A DNA stretch of 64,000 nucleotides from Herpetosiphon geysericola. GTDB taxonomy: Bacteria; Chloroflexota; Chloroflexia; Chloroflexales; Herpetosiphonaceae. Location of the stretch: assembly GCF_001306135.1 (NCBI RefSeq), contig NZ_LGKP01000022.1, positions 310,001-374,000 on the forward strand. The letters are read 5' to 3'. Below the pieces are notes generated by a model, which was given only the letters and a program-made list of their open reading frames with translations, ran no database searches and was not told where the DNA came from. The position numbers were made by a program, and so were the translations under genes. Below are positions 34,635 to 43,071 of this stretch, in pieces; the first letter of the stretch is position 1; each line of letters starts with the position of its first letter.

Positions 34635-35669
34635 TTATGGAATTGCAATGACGACTTTACCAAATTGCTCTGCTGATTCAAGGTAGGCGTGGGCCGCTTG
34701 AAGCTCGCTCAGTGGAAACACTTTGTCGACCAGTGGCTCAAAGCGGCGTTCCCAGAATACTAAGCGCATAATGGTGTTGAATTCACGATTATTAGCCATT
34801 GTTGAGCCAATCAGATTAAATTGGCGCCAGAAAAGTTTGCGAATATCGATATTGACAATTGGGCCAGTCGTTGCGCCATAGGTTACGACCGTGCCACCTT
34901 TGGCTACGCTGCGCAATGAGCTTTCCCACGTTGCTGCGCCAACATTCTCTAAAACGACGTCAACGCCGCGCTTGTTGGTTTGTTGCCAAATCTCGCGGCC
35001 CCAATCGCCATCTGATCGTAGCACGTAATCGGCCCCCAGTTCCTTGGCCCGTGCCAGTTTTTCTGGCGAGCGCGAAGCTGCATAGACGGTTGCGCCTGCA
35101 TAACGAGCAATTTGTATTGCTGCACTCGCCACTCCGCCACCAGCACCCAAAATTAAGACACTTTGGCCAGCCCGCAGTTGCGCTTGGCCAATTAATGCTC
35201 GCCACGCCGTCATCCAGACTAAGGGCACAGCTGCTGCTTGCTCAAACGAGTAATCAGCGGGAATCGCATATACATTGCGGGCTGGCACGGCGATATATTG
35301 CGCCAAGCCACCAGTTTGGTGCTCGCCAAGCACGCCATAGCTATCGCACAAGGTTTCTTCGCCTGCGATGCAAAATTCGCACTGCCCGCACCAAATATTG
35401 GGATTAACAATCACGCGCTGGCCTTCGTTCCAGCCAGTTACACCCTCGCCTACTGCCGCAATTTCGCCAGCAATATCGCAGCCGCCGATATGCGGCATAT
35501 TCAGTTTTAGGCCGGGCAAGCCTTCACGCACAAAGAGATCAAGGTGATTCAGGGCGGCAGCGCGGATGCGGACCAAAACTTCATCTGGGCCAGCCACCGG
35601 CTCCGCCAAATCGCCATATTCGAGCACATCTAGTCCACCATGCTGGCGGAAAAATCCTGCCTTCATCAT
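34635..35669 (-). CDS. Zinc-binding alcohol dehydrogenase (MDR family)
   Basis: A 344-residue oxidoreductase; the ATG at 35669 follows AGGAGG, while a TTG three codons earlier is less likely. It has the GroES-like domain with the catalytic-zinc region GGCDIAGEIAAVGEGV, four Cys of the structural zinc site (CGQCEFC..EETLC) and a Rossmann fold with LGAGGGVASAAIQIARYAGA. It probably oxidises an alcohol or reduces an enal or quinone with NAD(P). The genes downstream are the CphA-like protein and the ferredoxin. Confidence 0.92.
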   Translation of the reverse strand: MMKAGFFRQHGGLDVLEYGDLAEPVAGPDEVLVRIRAAALNHLDLFVREGLPGLKLNMPHIGGCDIAGEIAAVGEGVTGWNEGQRVIVNPNIWCGQCEFCIAGEETLCDSYGVLGEHQTGGLAQYIAVPARNVYAIPADYSFEQAAAVPLVWMTAWRALIGQAQLRAGQSVLILGAGGGVASAAIQIARYAGATVYAASRSPEKLARAKELGADYVLRSDGDWGREIWQQTNKRGVDVVLENVGAATWESSLRSVAKGGTVVTYGATTGPIVNIDIRKLFWRQFNLIGSTMANNREFNTIMRLVFWERRFEPLVDKVFPLSELQAAHAYLESAEQFGKVVIAIP

Positions 35670-35729
35670 ACCGTCCAAGCCTCCTTGCTCAAAACAATGG
35701 CTATAGTGTAAAGGATGTTGGCAGTTTTT

Positions 35730-35886
35730 AGATCCACAAAGAGCACGAAGGCTTGAAACCGCGAAGCACGCGAAGATTGCGAAGATGGGCTATAGTTTTT
35801 AGCCACGAATTGCACGAATTTCACGAATAATGTTCCGATAGCCTATAGCCTGATCCCTGGCCCCTAGCCACTTCATCCCTCATCCC
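35730..35886. repeat. Word-like intergenic repeat block (cacgaag family)
   Basis: Short near-repeats such as cacaaagagcacgaag, gcgaagcacgcgaag and ccacgaattgcacgaatt, then catccctcatccctcatcc. The same vocabulary appears near 18.2-18.5, 40.3-40.6 and 47.6-48.0 kb. No gene. Confidence 0.7.
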
Positions 35887-37773
35887 TCATCCTTGATCCC
35901 TTACTAATTCCTCGCGCTCTTTGAATTGGGTATGATAGAGCTGAGCGTACAGCCCTGCCTGTGCCAACAACTCGCTATGGGTGCCGCGTTCGATCACTCG
36001 GCCTTGCTCGACGACCAAAATCAAATCTGCTGCCAGAATCGTCGAAAGTCGGTGGGCAATCACAATGCTGGTGCGATCTTTGAGCAATGGTTGCAAAGCT
36101 GCTTGAATTAATGACTCTGAGCGTGAGTCAAGTGCCGAGGTCGCCTCGTCGAGCACCAAAATCCGTGGGTTTTTGAGAATAACCCGTGCAATCGCAATCC
36201 GTTGTTTTTCGCCGCCAGAGAAGCGATAGCCTCGTTCGCCAACCACAGTATCGTAGCCATTGGGCAGGCTGACGATCAAATCGTGAATGTTGGCAGCACG
36301 GCAGGCAGCTTCTAATTCTGCATCAGTTGCATCGGGCTTGGCATAGCGCAAATTAACCCGCAAACTCTCGTGAAACAAAAAGGTTTCTTGGGTAACCATG
36401 CCAATTGCTTGGCCAAGGCTATCCAAATCTAGTTCGCGCACATCAACGCCATCAATCAACACCCGACCGCGACTGGCATCATACAAGCGCGGCAGCAAAT
36501 AGGTGAGGCTAGTTTTGCCCGCGCCAGAAGGCCCAACCAAAGCCACCAATTGGCCTGGCTTGGCGGTAAAATCAATATCTTCTAAGGCCCATTCGCGGGT
36601 GGCAATGGGGCTGATGAGGGTGGTTTCTTGGCCATTGCGTGAGCTAAGAATCGGATCATCATCAGCTTGATAGCGAAACCAAACATGCTCAAATTGCACT
36701 TCGCCACGAATGCTATCCAACATTTTGGGTTGGGCTGGGTCGAGAATTTCTTGCGGCAAATCGAGAATTTCAAACACCCGCTCGAATGAAACCAGCGACG
36801 AAGCTAATTCAACTCTGGTGTTGACCAAGGTTGAAATTGCCCCATACAAGCCGGGCAAATACAAGGCCAAGGCAATAATATCGCCAGTGCTGAAGCTACT
36901 TGAGGTAATTGCCAGATAGCCGCCAAACCAATAGACCGAGGTTACGCCAACTGCGCTGACCAAACCAACCATCACAAAAAACGAGCGCATCACCAACGAG
37001 GTGCGAATGCCAAGATCGCGCACTTCGCCTGCATGCTGGCTAAATTTGGCCACCTCATCGTTGCGGCGTCCAAAAATCTTGACTAGCAATGCACCGCTGA
37101 CATTTAATGTTTCGCCCATTAATGCGTTCATATCGCTGTTGGCTTGCATCTGCGAGCGGGTCAATGTGCGCACGACACGCCCGACGCGCCGCGCTGGCAG
37201 CATAAATAATGGCAATACGAGCAAGGCCAATAAGGTTAAGCGCCACTCGATTGTCAACATAATAAAGAGCGTGATGCTGACCGTGATGATATTTGTGATC
37301 AGCGTAATCAACGTACCTGTGACTGCCCGTTGCGAGCCAACCACATCGTTATTGAGCCGCGAAACCAATTCGCCCGATTTGGTGCTGGTGAAAAAGCGTA
37401 GGCTCATGCGTTGCATATGGTTATACAAAGCGCGGCGCAGATCGAAAATAATGCCCTCGCCAACTAGCGCTGAATTGCGCCGTTGCCAAATATCCAGCAA
37501 ACCGCCGACCAGGGGAATTGCCACCAAGCCCACAGCAACGAGATTCAGGCGGCCAAGATTGCGCTGTGGAATTGCCACGTCAATCAAATGGCGCACCAAC
37601 AACGGCGTAATCCGATCAAGCAAGGTTCCGATGAAAATTGTAAACAAGACCACAATGATGCCGCTGCGATAGGGTTTGGCATACCCCCATACACGCTGTA
37701 ACAACATGCGGCTGATAGTGGGTTGTTCGTCGTCGTTCGCGCGAACAAACCCTCGCCAGCCTCCACCATTCAT
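35887..37773 (-). CDS. ABC transporter, fused permease and ATPase (MsbA/MDR type)
   Basis: A 628-residue half-transporter with six membrane helices (about 35-330) and an ATPase domain (about 370-615): Walker A LVGPSGAGKTS, signature YRFSGGEKQRIAIARVIL and Walker B ILVLDEATSALD. An Arg/Ser segment at about 358-392 before the ATPase is slightly longer than usual. It exports lipids, drugs or peptides as a homodimer. AAGGAG precedes the ATG. It is divergent from the protease gene at 37916. Confidence 0.93.
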   Translation of the reverse strand: MNGGGWRGFVRANDDEQPTISRMLLQRVWGYAKPYRSGIIVVLFTIFIGTLLDRITPLLVRHLIDVAIPQRNLGRLNLVAVGLVAIPLVGGLLDIWQRRNSALVGEGIIFDLRRALYNHMQRMSLRFFTSTKSGELVSRLNNDVVGSQRAVTGTLITLITNIITVSITLFIMLTIEWRLTLLALLVLPLFMLPARRVGRVVRTLTRSQMQANSDMNALMGETLNVSGALLVKIFGRRNDEVAKFSQHAGEVRDLGIRTSLVMRSFFVMVGLVSAVGVTSVYWFGGYLAITSSSFSTGDIIALALYLPGLYGAISTLVNTRVELASSLVSFERVFEILDLPQEILDPAQPKMLDSIRGEVQFEHVWFRYQADDDPILSSRNGQETTLISPIATREWALEDIDFTAKPGQLVALVGPSGAGKTSLTYLLPRLYDASRGRVLIDGVDVRELDLDSLGQAIGMVTQETFLFHESLRVNLRYAKPDATDAELEAACRAANIHDLIVSLPNGYDTVVGERGYRFSGGEKQRIAIARVILKNPRILVLDEATSALDSRSESLIQAALQPLLKDRTSIVIAHRLSTILAADLILVVEQGRVIERGTHSELLAQAGLYAQLYHTQFKEREELVRDQG

Positions 37774-37843
37774 AGTAGCTCCTTCAATAGTGTTTGAGTG
37801 TGCAGATTATTAATGTCATGCTAACACGTCTAGGCCCAGAGCT

Positions 37844-37883
37844 TGCTATACTTAAGGTTAGAATTTTCTGTCCATGCGGACAG
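37844..37883 (+). promoter_or_regulatory. Promoter and leader hairpin of the YugP-like gene
   Basis: The extended minus-10 TGCTATACT is at 37844-37852. In the leader, CTGTCC-atgc-GGACAG (37868-37883) forms a perfect six-pair hairpin 33 bases before the start codon. It could be an operator near the transcription start or an RNA structure. Confidence 0.4.
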
Positions 37884-37915
37884 GAACATTGACAAGCATC
37901 CTCTGGAGGATACCG

Positions 37916-38623
37916 ATGATCTTCGACCCAATGTATTTCATTTTTGCCATTCCTGGCATGCTGTTTGCTTTCTGGGCGCAGTGGTATGTGAAATCAACAT
38001 TTAGCAAATATGCGAATGTTGGTAATATGCACCGCATGAATGGCTTTGATGTTGCCCAACGTTTGATGAGTGCCGAAGGTCTCAACTATGTGCGGGTAAA
38101 TCAAGTTGCTGGCCAACTTACCGACTTTTATAATCCCGCCGATAAATCGATCAACCTCTCGCAATCGTCGGTTACGCCATCGGTTGCTGCAATGGCGGTT
38201 GTCGCTCACGAGTTGGGCCACGCCTTGCAAGATCGCGAAGGCTACACGATGTTGCGTTTGCGTAGCTCGATTGTGGGCATTGCCAACATTGGCAGTAGCA
38301 TTGGCACATGGTTGGTGATGGGTGGCTTGATGTTTGGCGCTGCTTCACGCAGTGGCGGTTTCGGCTTTACCATGGCTTTGATTGGCTTGGCGTTATTTGC
38401 TGGCGCGGTGCTGTTTACCTTAGTCACCTTGCCCGTCGAATTCAATGCCTCAAGCCGAGCCAAAAAAATGCTGATCGCCAACGGCCTAGTTAGCCCACAA
38501 GACCAAGCTGCGGTTGCTAAGGTTTTGAATGCTGCTGCATGGACGTATGTTGCTGCTGCTGCACAATCAATTTTGACCTTTGCCTACTTTGCATTTCGAG
38601 TTTTTGGCGGTCGCCGCGACTAA
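37916..38623 (+). CDS. Neutral zinc metallopeptidase, YugP-like
   Basis: A 235-residue membrane protein started at the ATG at 37916 (TGGAGG upstream). An N-terminal helix is followed by the zinc-protease motif HELGH in MAVVAHELGHALQDREGY, then two or three more helices. This is the layout of the YugP/DUF neutral zinc metallopeptidases, which are thought to act on membrane proteins. A Glu in LPVEFNASSRA is a likely third zinc ligand. A 40-residue membrane peptide is encoded just downstream. Confidence 0.9.
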   Translation: MIFDPMYFIFAIPGMLFAFWAQWYVKSTFSKYANVGNMHRMNGFDVAQRLMSAEGLNYVRVNQVAGQLTDFYNPADKSINLSQSSVTPSVAAMAVVAHELGHALQDREGYTMLRLRSSIVGIANIGSSIGTWLVMGGLMFGAASRSGGFGFTMALIGLALFAGAVLFTLVTLPVEFNASSRAKKMLIANGLVSPQDQAAVAKVLNAAAWTYVAAAAQSILTFAYFAFRVFGGRRD

Positions 38624-38626
38624 AAA

Positions 38627-38635
38627 TGCTATACT
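38627..38635 (+). promoter_or_regulatory. Extended minus-10 before the 40-residue peptide gene
   Basis: TGCTATACT sits directly after the YugP-like stop codon and 39 bases before the next start, so the small gene may have its own promoter. No good minus-35 is present at 17 bases. Confidence 0.4.
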
Positions 38636-38674
38636 AGCGCCTAGTACCGCTTTTGATTTAGGAGGAATAATTCA

Positions 38675-38797
38675 ATGGATGATGATTTGAAGCGTCGGGT
38701 TGTTTATGGTTTGCTTAGTTTGGCGTTGGGCACGTTGGCCACTCGTTTGGCCTTGTACATCACCAACAAAATTTTGGGCGAGCCAGAAACGATCTAA
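38675..38797 (+). CDS. 40-residue single-pass membrane peptide
   Basis: An ATG at 38675 follows a perfect AGGAGG by seven bases and opens a 40-codon frame. The product starts with acidic and basic residues (MDDDLKRRV), has one hydrophobic helix (about 9-28) and ends in NKILGEPETI. This plan is reminiscent of DUF4235-type small membrane proteins, though the match is weak. A terminator follows 24 bases downstream. The strong ribosome site, promoter and terminator make it a convincing gene despite its size. Confidence 0.75.
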   Translation: MDDDLKRRVVYGLLSLALGTLATRLALYITNKILGEPETI

Positions 38798-38820
38798 GCT
38801 GCGCCAAATAATTGGCAATG

Positions 38821-38848
38821 AGAGGCGTATAGTTACGCCTCTTTCTTG
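38821..38848 (+). terminator. Terminator after the 40-residue peptide gene
   Basis: AGAGGCGTA-tagt-TACGCCTCT (38821-38842) followed by TTCTTGTTT. Confidence 0.85.
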
Positions 38849-38856
38849 TTTAAGCC

Positions 38857-38865
38857 TGCTATAAT
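38857..38865 (+). promoter_or_regulatory. Extended minus-10 of the Ser/Thr kinase gene
   Basis: TGCTATAAT at 38857-38865 is a perfect extended minus-10 element, 36 bases before the kinase ATG. Confidence 0.55.
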
Positions 38866-38901
38866 CGCGGCACGATTGGCTCATAGACGAAGGAAGCTGC
38901 A

Positions 38902-40323
38902 ATGAATCAAACCTTGGCAAATCGCTACCAATTGTTGGCAACGCTTGGGCAAGGCGGCATGGCGACGGTTTATCGCGCCCATGATTTGCTGCTCAAGCGC
39001 GATGTGGCCTTGAAGGTTTTGCGGCCAGAGTACGCCAATAATCCAAGCCTGAGCCAGCAATTTAGCGCCGAAGCCCAAACTGCGGCGCAATTGAGCCACG
39101 CCCATATTGCCCGCATTTTTGATGTTGGCCACGATCCAAGTGTTGGGCCGTTTTTTGTCCAAGAGCTGATCGATGGCCAAAGCCTTGATCAAATGTTGCC
39201 CGTGGTCGCGCCCCAAGCGTTAACGTGGACGCGCGAAATTGCCTTAGCCTTGGCGGCAATTCATCAACAAGGCTATGTGCATTGCGATGTTAAACCACAA
39301 AATATTAAAATTAATCCTGATGGCCATGCGATTTTGCTTGATTTTGGCATCGTGCAGCCAATTGGCACGACCAACCACGATCAAGTGTATGGCACGCCCC
39401 AATATATCGCGCCAGAACGGGCTGAAGGCGGCGCAACAACTGAGGCCAGCGATATTTACGCTTTAGGGATTATGCTGTATGAGCTGTTAACTGGCCGCGT
39501 GCCACTTGATGGCGATTCGGCGTGGGCGATTGTGCAGCGCCATCTAAATGAAGGTGTGCCTGCTTTGCGCCAAGCCTTGCCAGGCACCGCCACTGCCATC
39601 GAACAGCTAATCAAGCGGGCGACTGAGCGTGAGCCAAGCAAGCGTTTTGCCTCTGCCCAAGCCTTGGCAGGCGAGATTGAGAGCATTCAACAGGGCGCAA
39701 ATTCGGCCACAATTTCGATGCCAGTGCGCCAACGCTCTACAGTATCAATTCATAATATGGAAACGACTGCTGTGCGCGTGCCACCAAAAACCGCTGCTTT
39801 GGTTCAGTCGCAAGTGCAGCCCACGCCAACCAAAGCCTTGCTTGCCACGCCCAAACCAGCGGCTAAAAAGCAAATTGGCCTAACCCTAGCAGCGTTGGCG
39901 TTTGTGGCCGCAATAGCCGTGGCCTTTGCCAAATTAAGCGGCGATTCTGAACAACCTAGCCCAAGTGGTAATCCTGTGGCCGTAGCAACTACCACGCTTG
40001 CGCCGGTGGCCGAAGCAACCGCAACCGTTGCGCTCGAAGCGACTCAAGCGCCAGAGCCAACTGCTCCCAGCGAGCAAGCGCCAAGCATGCCCAATTTTGT
40101 GGGCCTCAAACGTGGCGAGGCCGAGCAACAAGCCCGCAATTTGGGGCTGAGCATTAATTTTATCGAGCAACCAAACGATCAAGCCAAAGATCGCATTCTG
40201 AGCCAAGAGCCAACAGTTGGCAGCCCAATTGTCGCCAACAGCCAAATCAACTTGGTGATTGGGGTCAAAGAGGCCAAAAAGCCCAAAGGCCCAGGCAATG
40301 GCAAGGGCAAAGACGATGATTAG
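38902..40323 (+). CDS. Eukaryotic-type Ser/Thr protein kinase with one PASTA domain
   Basis: A 473-residue membrane kinase. The kinase domain (about 9-265) has the Gly loop LGQGGMATVY, ATP-binding Lys in VALKVL, catalytic loop HCDVKPQN (usually HRD) and DFG in LLDFGI. A membrane helix follows at about 325-345. Outside the cell a Thr/Ala/Pro stretch leads to one PASTA domain (about 393-455), normally a muropeptide sensor, and the protein ends in a Lys/Gly/Asp-rich tail. The HCD in place of HRD places it among the RD-lacking kinases. AAGGAAG precedes the ATG. Confidence 0.93.
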   Translation: MNQTLANRYQLLATLGQGGMATVYRAHDLLLKRDVALKVLRPEYANNPSLSQQFSAEAQTAAQLSHAHIARIFDVGHDPSVGPFFVQELIDGQSLDQMLPVVAPQALTWTREIALALAAIHQQGYVHCDVKPQNIKINPDGHAILLDFGIVQPIGTTNHDQVYGTPQYIAPERAEGGATTEASDIYALGIMLYELLTGRVPLDGDSAWAIVQRHLNEGVPALRQALPGTATAIEQLIKRATEREPSKRFASAQALAGEIESIQQGANSATISMPVRQRSTVSIHNMETTAVRVPPKTAALVQSQVQPTPTKALLATPKPAAKKQIGLTLAALAFVAAIAVAFAKLSGDSEQPSPSGNPVAVATTTLAPVAEATATVALEATQAPEPTAPSEQAPSMPNFVGLKRGEAEQQARNLGLSINFIEQPNDQAKDRILSQEPTVGSPIVANSQINLVIGVKEAKKPKGPGNGKGKDDD

Positions 40324-40600
40324 AGCGTAGAGCAAAGAACATAGAACATAGAACAAGGATGAGGGTAAAGTCAGAAGGCAAAAATCAAAAATCAAAATCA
40401 AAACAAAGAGCATAGAGATTGGAGCAGGTTTTGGAGATTAGGCTATTTAACGCAGAGGCGCAGAGCAGAGAAAAGGATGAAGGATGAAACCACGAAGAAC
40501 GCGAAGTGATGGTGAACGATGAGGTTTTAATCATCATTGACTAAAAACGCTAGTCTCTAGCCCTTCGTGTTCTTCGTGTTCTTCGTGGTTAATATGCTCG
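40324..40600. repeat. Word-like intergenic repeat block
   Basis: About 270 bases of near-repeats such as agaacatagaac, gtcagaaggcaaaaatc, accacgaagaacgcgaag and cttcgtgttcttcgtggtt. The last two are inverted copies of each other about 70 bases apart, so a long weak hairpin is possible. No gene. Confidence 0.7.
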
Positions 40601-41707
40601 TTATTCGGCGGCGATTTTTACCCAGCCAGCGCGTTGGATGATGCTTTCATACAAAGGCCGTGGCAAGGTGCAAATAATATCGCCATCTTTGGCGGGCAAG
40701 GCTTGGCGCAAATCGGTGCGGCCTGCTTTGACCTTATTTGGCCAATCTGGCTCCCACAGGGCTACCCGCCCAAGCGCAACCAATTCAGCGCCATCTTGTA
40801 ATGGCAATTCTGCTTGCTCAACGGTTTCGATGCCACCAACCGCCATCAACGGCACGCGACCAGCCAATTTTTCAATGACCAACGTGCTGAGGCGTTGGGT
40901 TGATTGCGGATCGCGCATTGAGCCAGCAGCATAATTGCCCAACGAAATGTGCAAATAATCCAAGCGGCAATCTGCTAAACGATCAACCAACACTAAGGTA
41001 TCGTCAAACGTGATGCCTGGATTTTCAATTTCTTCAGGTGAGAAGCGATAGCCCACAATAAACTGATCGCCGACGGCTGCGCGCACAGCTTTGGCCAAGG
41101 TAATTGGATAGCGCAAGCGGCGTTCCAAATCGCCACCCCACTCGTCGTCGCGGCGGTTTGAATGCGGCGAGAAGAATTGCTGAATCAGGTAGGTATTTGC
41201 GCCGTGGATTTCCACGCCATCAAAGCCTGCAACGGCAGCCCGTTTGGCAGCAGCAGCAAAATCGGCAATGCTCTTTTCGACTTCGGCGGCAGTCATGGCT
41301 CGTGGCTCAAGGTAGCCTTGGCGTTCGGCAGCAATCGCCGAGGCTGAACGTGGCGCTGGTTCGCGCAAGACCTTGGGGTCTGCCATCCGCCCACCATCGT
41401 GAATTTGCAAAATTGCAATTGCGCCTTCTGCTTTGATAGCGCTCGCAGCTTTGCGTAATGAATCGAGCTTGTCGTCGTTGTCACAGCCCCATTGGTTGAT
41501 AAATGCTTGGCCATCTCGATCAACATAGCAAGCGGCGGTAATCACCGTGCCAAAGCCACCAGCAGCGCGGCGTTGCAATAAGGCGACTTCGCCGGGGCTA
41601 ATTTGGCCTTCTGGCGTGCCAGAATAGGTGGTCATCGGGGCAAGAACGAGGCGATTGGGCAGGGTAACTCCACTGACGGGTAGCGTGTATGGCTCGAACA
41701 ATGACAT
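40601..41707 (-). CDS. NADH:flavin oxidoreductase, old yellow enzyme family
   Basis: A 368-residue FMN-dependent TIM-barrel enzyme, started at the ATG at 41707 (GAGG upstream). Typical segments include NRLVLAPMTTYSGTPEG near the N-terminus, the FMN-region IQIHDGGRM, the substrate-binding HGANTYLIQQFFSPHSNRRDDEWGG and the C-terminal LVALGRVALWEPDWP. Such enzymes reduce activated alkenes or nitro compounds and are often induced by electrophile stress. A 46-base dyad overlaps the promoter region. It is a single-gene unit. Confidence 0.93.
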   Translation of the reverse strand: MSLFEPYTLPVSGVTLPNRLVLAPMTTYSGTPEGQISPGEVALLQRRAAGGFGTVITAACYVDRDGQAFINQWGCDNDDKLDSLRKAASAIKAEGAIAILQIHDGGRMADPKVLREPAPRSASAIAAERQGYLEPRAMTAAEVEKSIADFAAAAKRAAVAGFDGVEIHGANTYLIQQFFSPHSNRRDDEWGGDLERRLRYPITLAKAVRAAVGDQFIVGYRFSPEEIENPGITFDDTLVLVDRLADCRLDYLHISLGNYAAGSMRDPQSTQRLSTLVIEKLAGRVPLMAVGGIETVEQAELPLQDGAELVALGRVALWEPDWPNKVKAGRTDLRQALPAKDGDIICTLPRPLYESIIQRAGWVKIAAE

Positions 41708-41720
41708 AAAATCCTCGTGA

Positions 41721-41766
41721 CACAATATATCGAATTACGCATATGTGCGTATCCCAATATATTGTG
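41721..41766 (-). promoter_or_regulatory. 46-base composite dyad before the flavin reductase gene
   Basis: Outer arms CACAATATAT (41721-41730) and ATATATTGTG (41757-41766) and inner arms TACGCA (41736-41741) and TGCGTA (41746-41751) share the same centre at 41743.5. It begins 14 bases before the ATG. It is most simply an operator for one dimeric regulator binding two sites or for a tetramer; an RNA hairpin is the alternative. Confidence 0.65.
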
Positions 41767-41854
41767 CCACAAGTCGATTTTTTAAACGGGCAAGCTAGAG
41801 GAGAATTAACACAAATCTTACAGACGGGGAATTGAGCAAGCTACTTCCGGCAAC

Positions 41855-42082
41855 CTACGAGCTAGCAACGATGCCTTCGATGCCAACCCAAAAGTTATCT
41901 TTGCGGACATACGAGCGGGAAACGATGCGCACGCCCTCGACATCTTCATCGAAGATCTGGGTGGCGTTGACCAGCACGACATTGGGCCGTTCGCCAAAAC
42001 GATCTTCATAAGCAAAGATGGCTTCGGCAATTTTGAATCGTAACTCTTTCCGCGGATGATCATCAAACCAAGCTAAATACAC
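41855..42082 (-). CDS. Conserved small protein, second gene of a LexA-box-like operon
   Basis: A 75-residue protein that starts at a GTG at 42082 with AGGAGG seven bases upstream; another frame overlapping it has no ribosome site. The sequence (LAWFDDHPRKELRFKIAEAIFAYEDRFG then a beta-rich half) looks like a compact alpha/beta domain. I recognise no family. It lies 12 bases after the 42095-42322 gene and shares its promoter. Confidence 0.65.
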   Translation of the reverse strand: MYLAWFDDHPRKELRFKIAEAIFAYEDRFGERPNVVLVNATQIFDEDVEGVRIVSRSYVRKDNFWVGIEGIVASS

Positions 42083-42094
42083 GGTTGGCCTCCT

Positions 42095-42322
42095 CTAGCG
42101 TTCAACGCACCACGCATTTAAGCGCACATCTTGAAAAATGTTGTAAACCTGATTGTTGGTGCAGCGCACCCGAAAATAGTGGCGTGGCGGTCGTGCCCAA
42201 CGCGCCTCTCTGCTCCACACTCGTTCAATTCTCGCGACCTGATGGCTAATTCCACGCCATAAAAAGGCCATCGGCAAATAATTATGACGTTTGTGAGTTA
42301 ATTGAATTGGCTCAATCTGCAT
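42095..42322 (-). CDS. DUF6504-like small protein
   Basis: A 75-residue protein from the ATG at 42322, with GAAGGG eight bases upstream; the longer upstream frame has no start with a ribosome site. It has a Trp/Arg-rich beta pattern (FLWRGISHQVARIERVWSREARWARPP, then HYFRVRCTNNQVYNIFQD) as in DUF6504-like proteins. That family name is from memory and unverified. The promoter upstream carries a LexA-type palindrome, which suggests a role in DNA-damage response. Confidence 0.6.
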   Translation of the reverse strand: MQIEPIQLTHKRHNYLPMAFLWRGISHQVARIERVWSREARWARPPRHYFRVRCTNNQVYNIFQDVRLNAWCVER

Positions 42323-42469
42323 CTCGGTTACCCTTCGTGTTGTACTCAATTCGTGACAATGCTCCAAGCATCGTGGCTGGTAAAAAGCCTTGCATAGGGC
42401 TTGAAAAGCCCGCAAACGAGGGTGCGCACCGTGGATTACAAGCAGCAGCTTGGAGAAATCTGTGTTTTG

Positions 42470-42498
42470 AGTATACACGAACACATGTTCTATGTCAA
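42470..42498 (-). promoter_or_regulatory. Consensus promoter with a LexA/SOS-type palindrome in the spacer
   Basis: On the minus strand TTGACA (42493-42498), a 17-base spacer and TATACT (42470-42475). The spacer contains GAACATGTGTTC (42479-42490), which fits the Gram-positive LexA box GAACRNRYGTTY. LexA bound there would block RNA polymerase. Confidence 0.65.
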
Positions 42499-42562
42499 TT
42501 AAATTGAGCCTAAACTTGTGGGGAGATATGATTTCTAATGGTATTGGAGCATACTCATGGTT

Positions 42563-42629
42563 CGCCACCCTTCCGTCCCTCCGCCGGAGGGAAACGCCGG
42601 GGGTTTTCATCCCCCAACACCCCCTAAAG
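42563..42629 (-). repeat. Dispersed double-hairpin element, copy 4 (inverted)
   Basis: Read on the minus strand it has TTTAGGGGGTG, GGGGG...CCCCC, a second hairpin and GACGGAAGGGTGG, as in the other copies. The second stem is CCCTCCG/CGGAGGG here instead of CCCGCC/GGCGGG, so both arms changed while pairing was kept. Confidence 0.8.
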
Positions 42630-42717
42630 TTCAATTGATGGAGTGTAGGGGCAACCTGATGAAACTTGAGACGTTGGTTCTAAAAAAGTGTCAGCCTTAA
42701 GCTAAATAGAGTGAAGA

Positions 42718-43071
42718 TTAGAGCTGAATTCGTGGAACCAGATCCCAATCGATGCGGCCTTGACCAGTGCGCAAATCAGGAGGAATCAGGCTGGCGCAGG
42801 CTTGACTATACTCGCGAATGCCTCGAATATCGAGGTTGTATTGATTGATTTCAAAGGGAGCAAGCATCTCGTGGGCGCTGGCAAGCAGTTGGCGTGGGCT
42901 ATCGACAATGCCCAAGCGCAGTTGGTTGAGCGCAACCGAAAGTCGAATCAGGCCGCGATAGAGATCGCTGCGGTCGGCAAACCACAGTTCTTCCAATTGC
43001 AACACTCCATCAACAAAGCGCTCTTCGTTGAAAGCAGTGATAAAACCTTGCCAATGCTCTTGCTCATTCAT
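42718..43071 (-). CDS. DUF309 family protein
   Basis: A 117-residue helical protein started at the ATG at 43071 (GAGG upstream). It shows the DUF309 pattern FVDGVLQLEELWF followed by LYRGLIRLSVALNQLRLGIVDSPRQLLASA. The family has no settled function. Its first codons overlap the end of the preceding zinc-ribbon gene by eight bases, so it belongs to that operon. Confidence 0.82.
   Translation of the reverse strand: MNEQEHWQGFITAFNEERFVDGVLQLEELWFADRSDLYRGLIRLSVALNQLRLGIVDSPRQLLASAHEMLAPFEINQYNLDIRGIREYSQACASLIPPDLRTGQGRIDWDLVPRIQL

Larger units (their letters stand above)
42323..42717. other. Intergenic region: leader, SOS-like promoter and dispersed element
   Basis: Leftward leader of about 140 bases with two competing hairpins (42382-42411), the LexA-box promoter (42470-42498) and inverted copy 4 of the double-hairpin element (42563-42629). 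The rest, to 42717, shows nothing. Confidence 0.65.
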
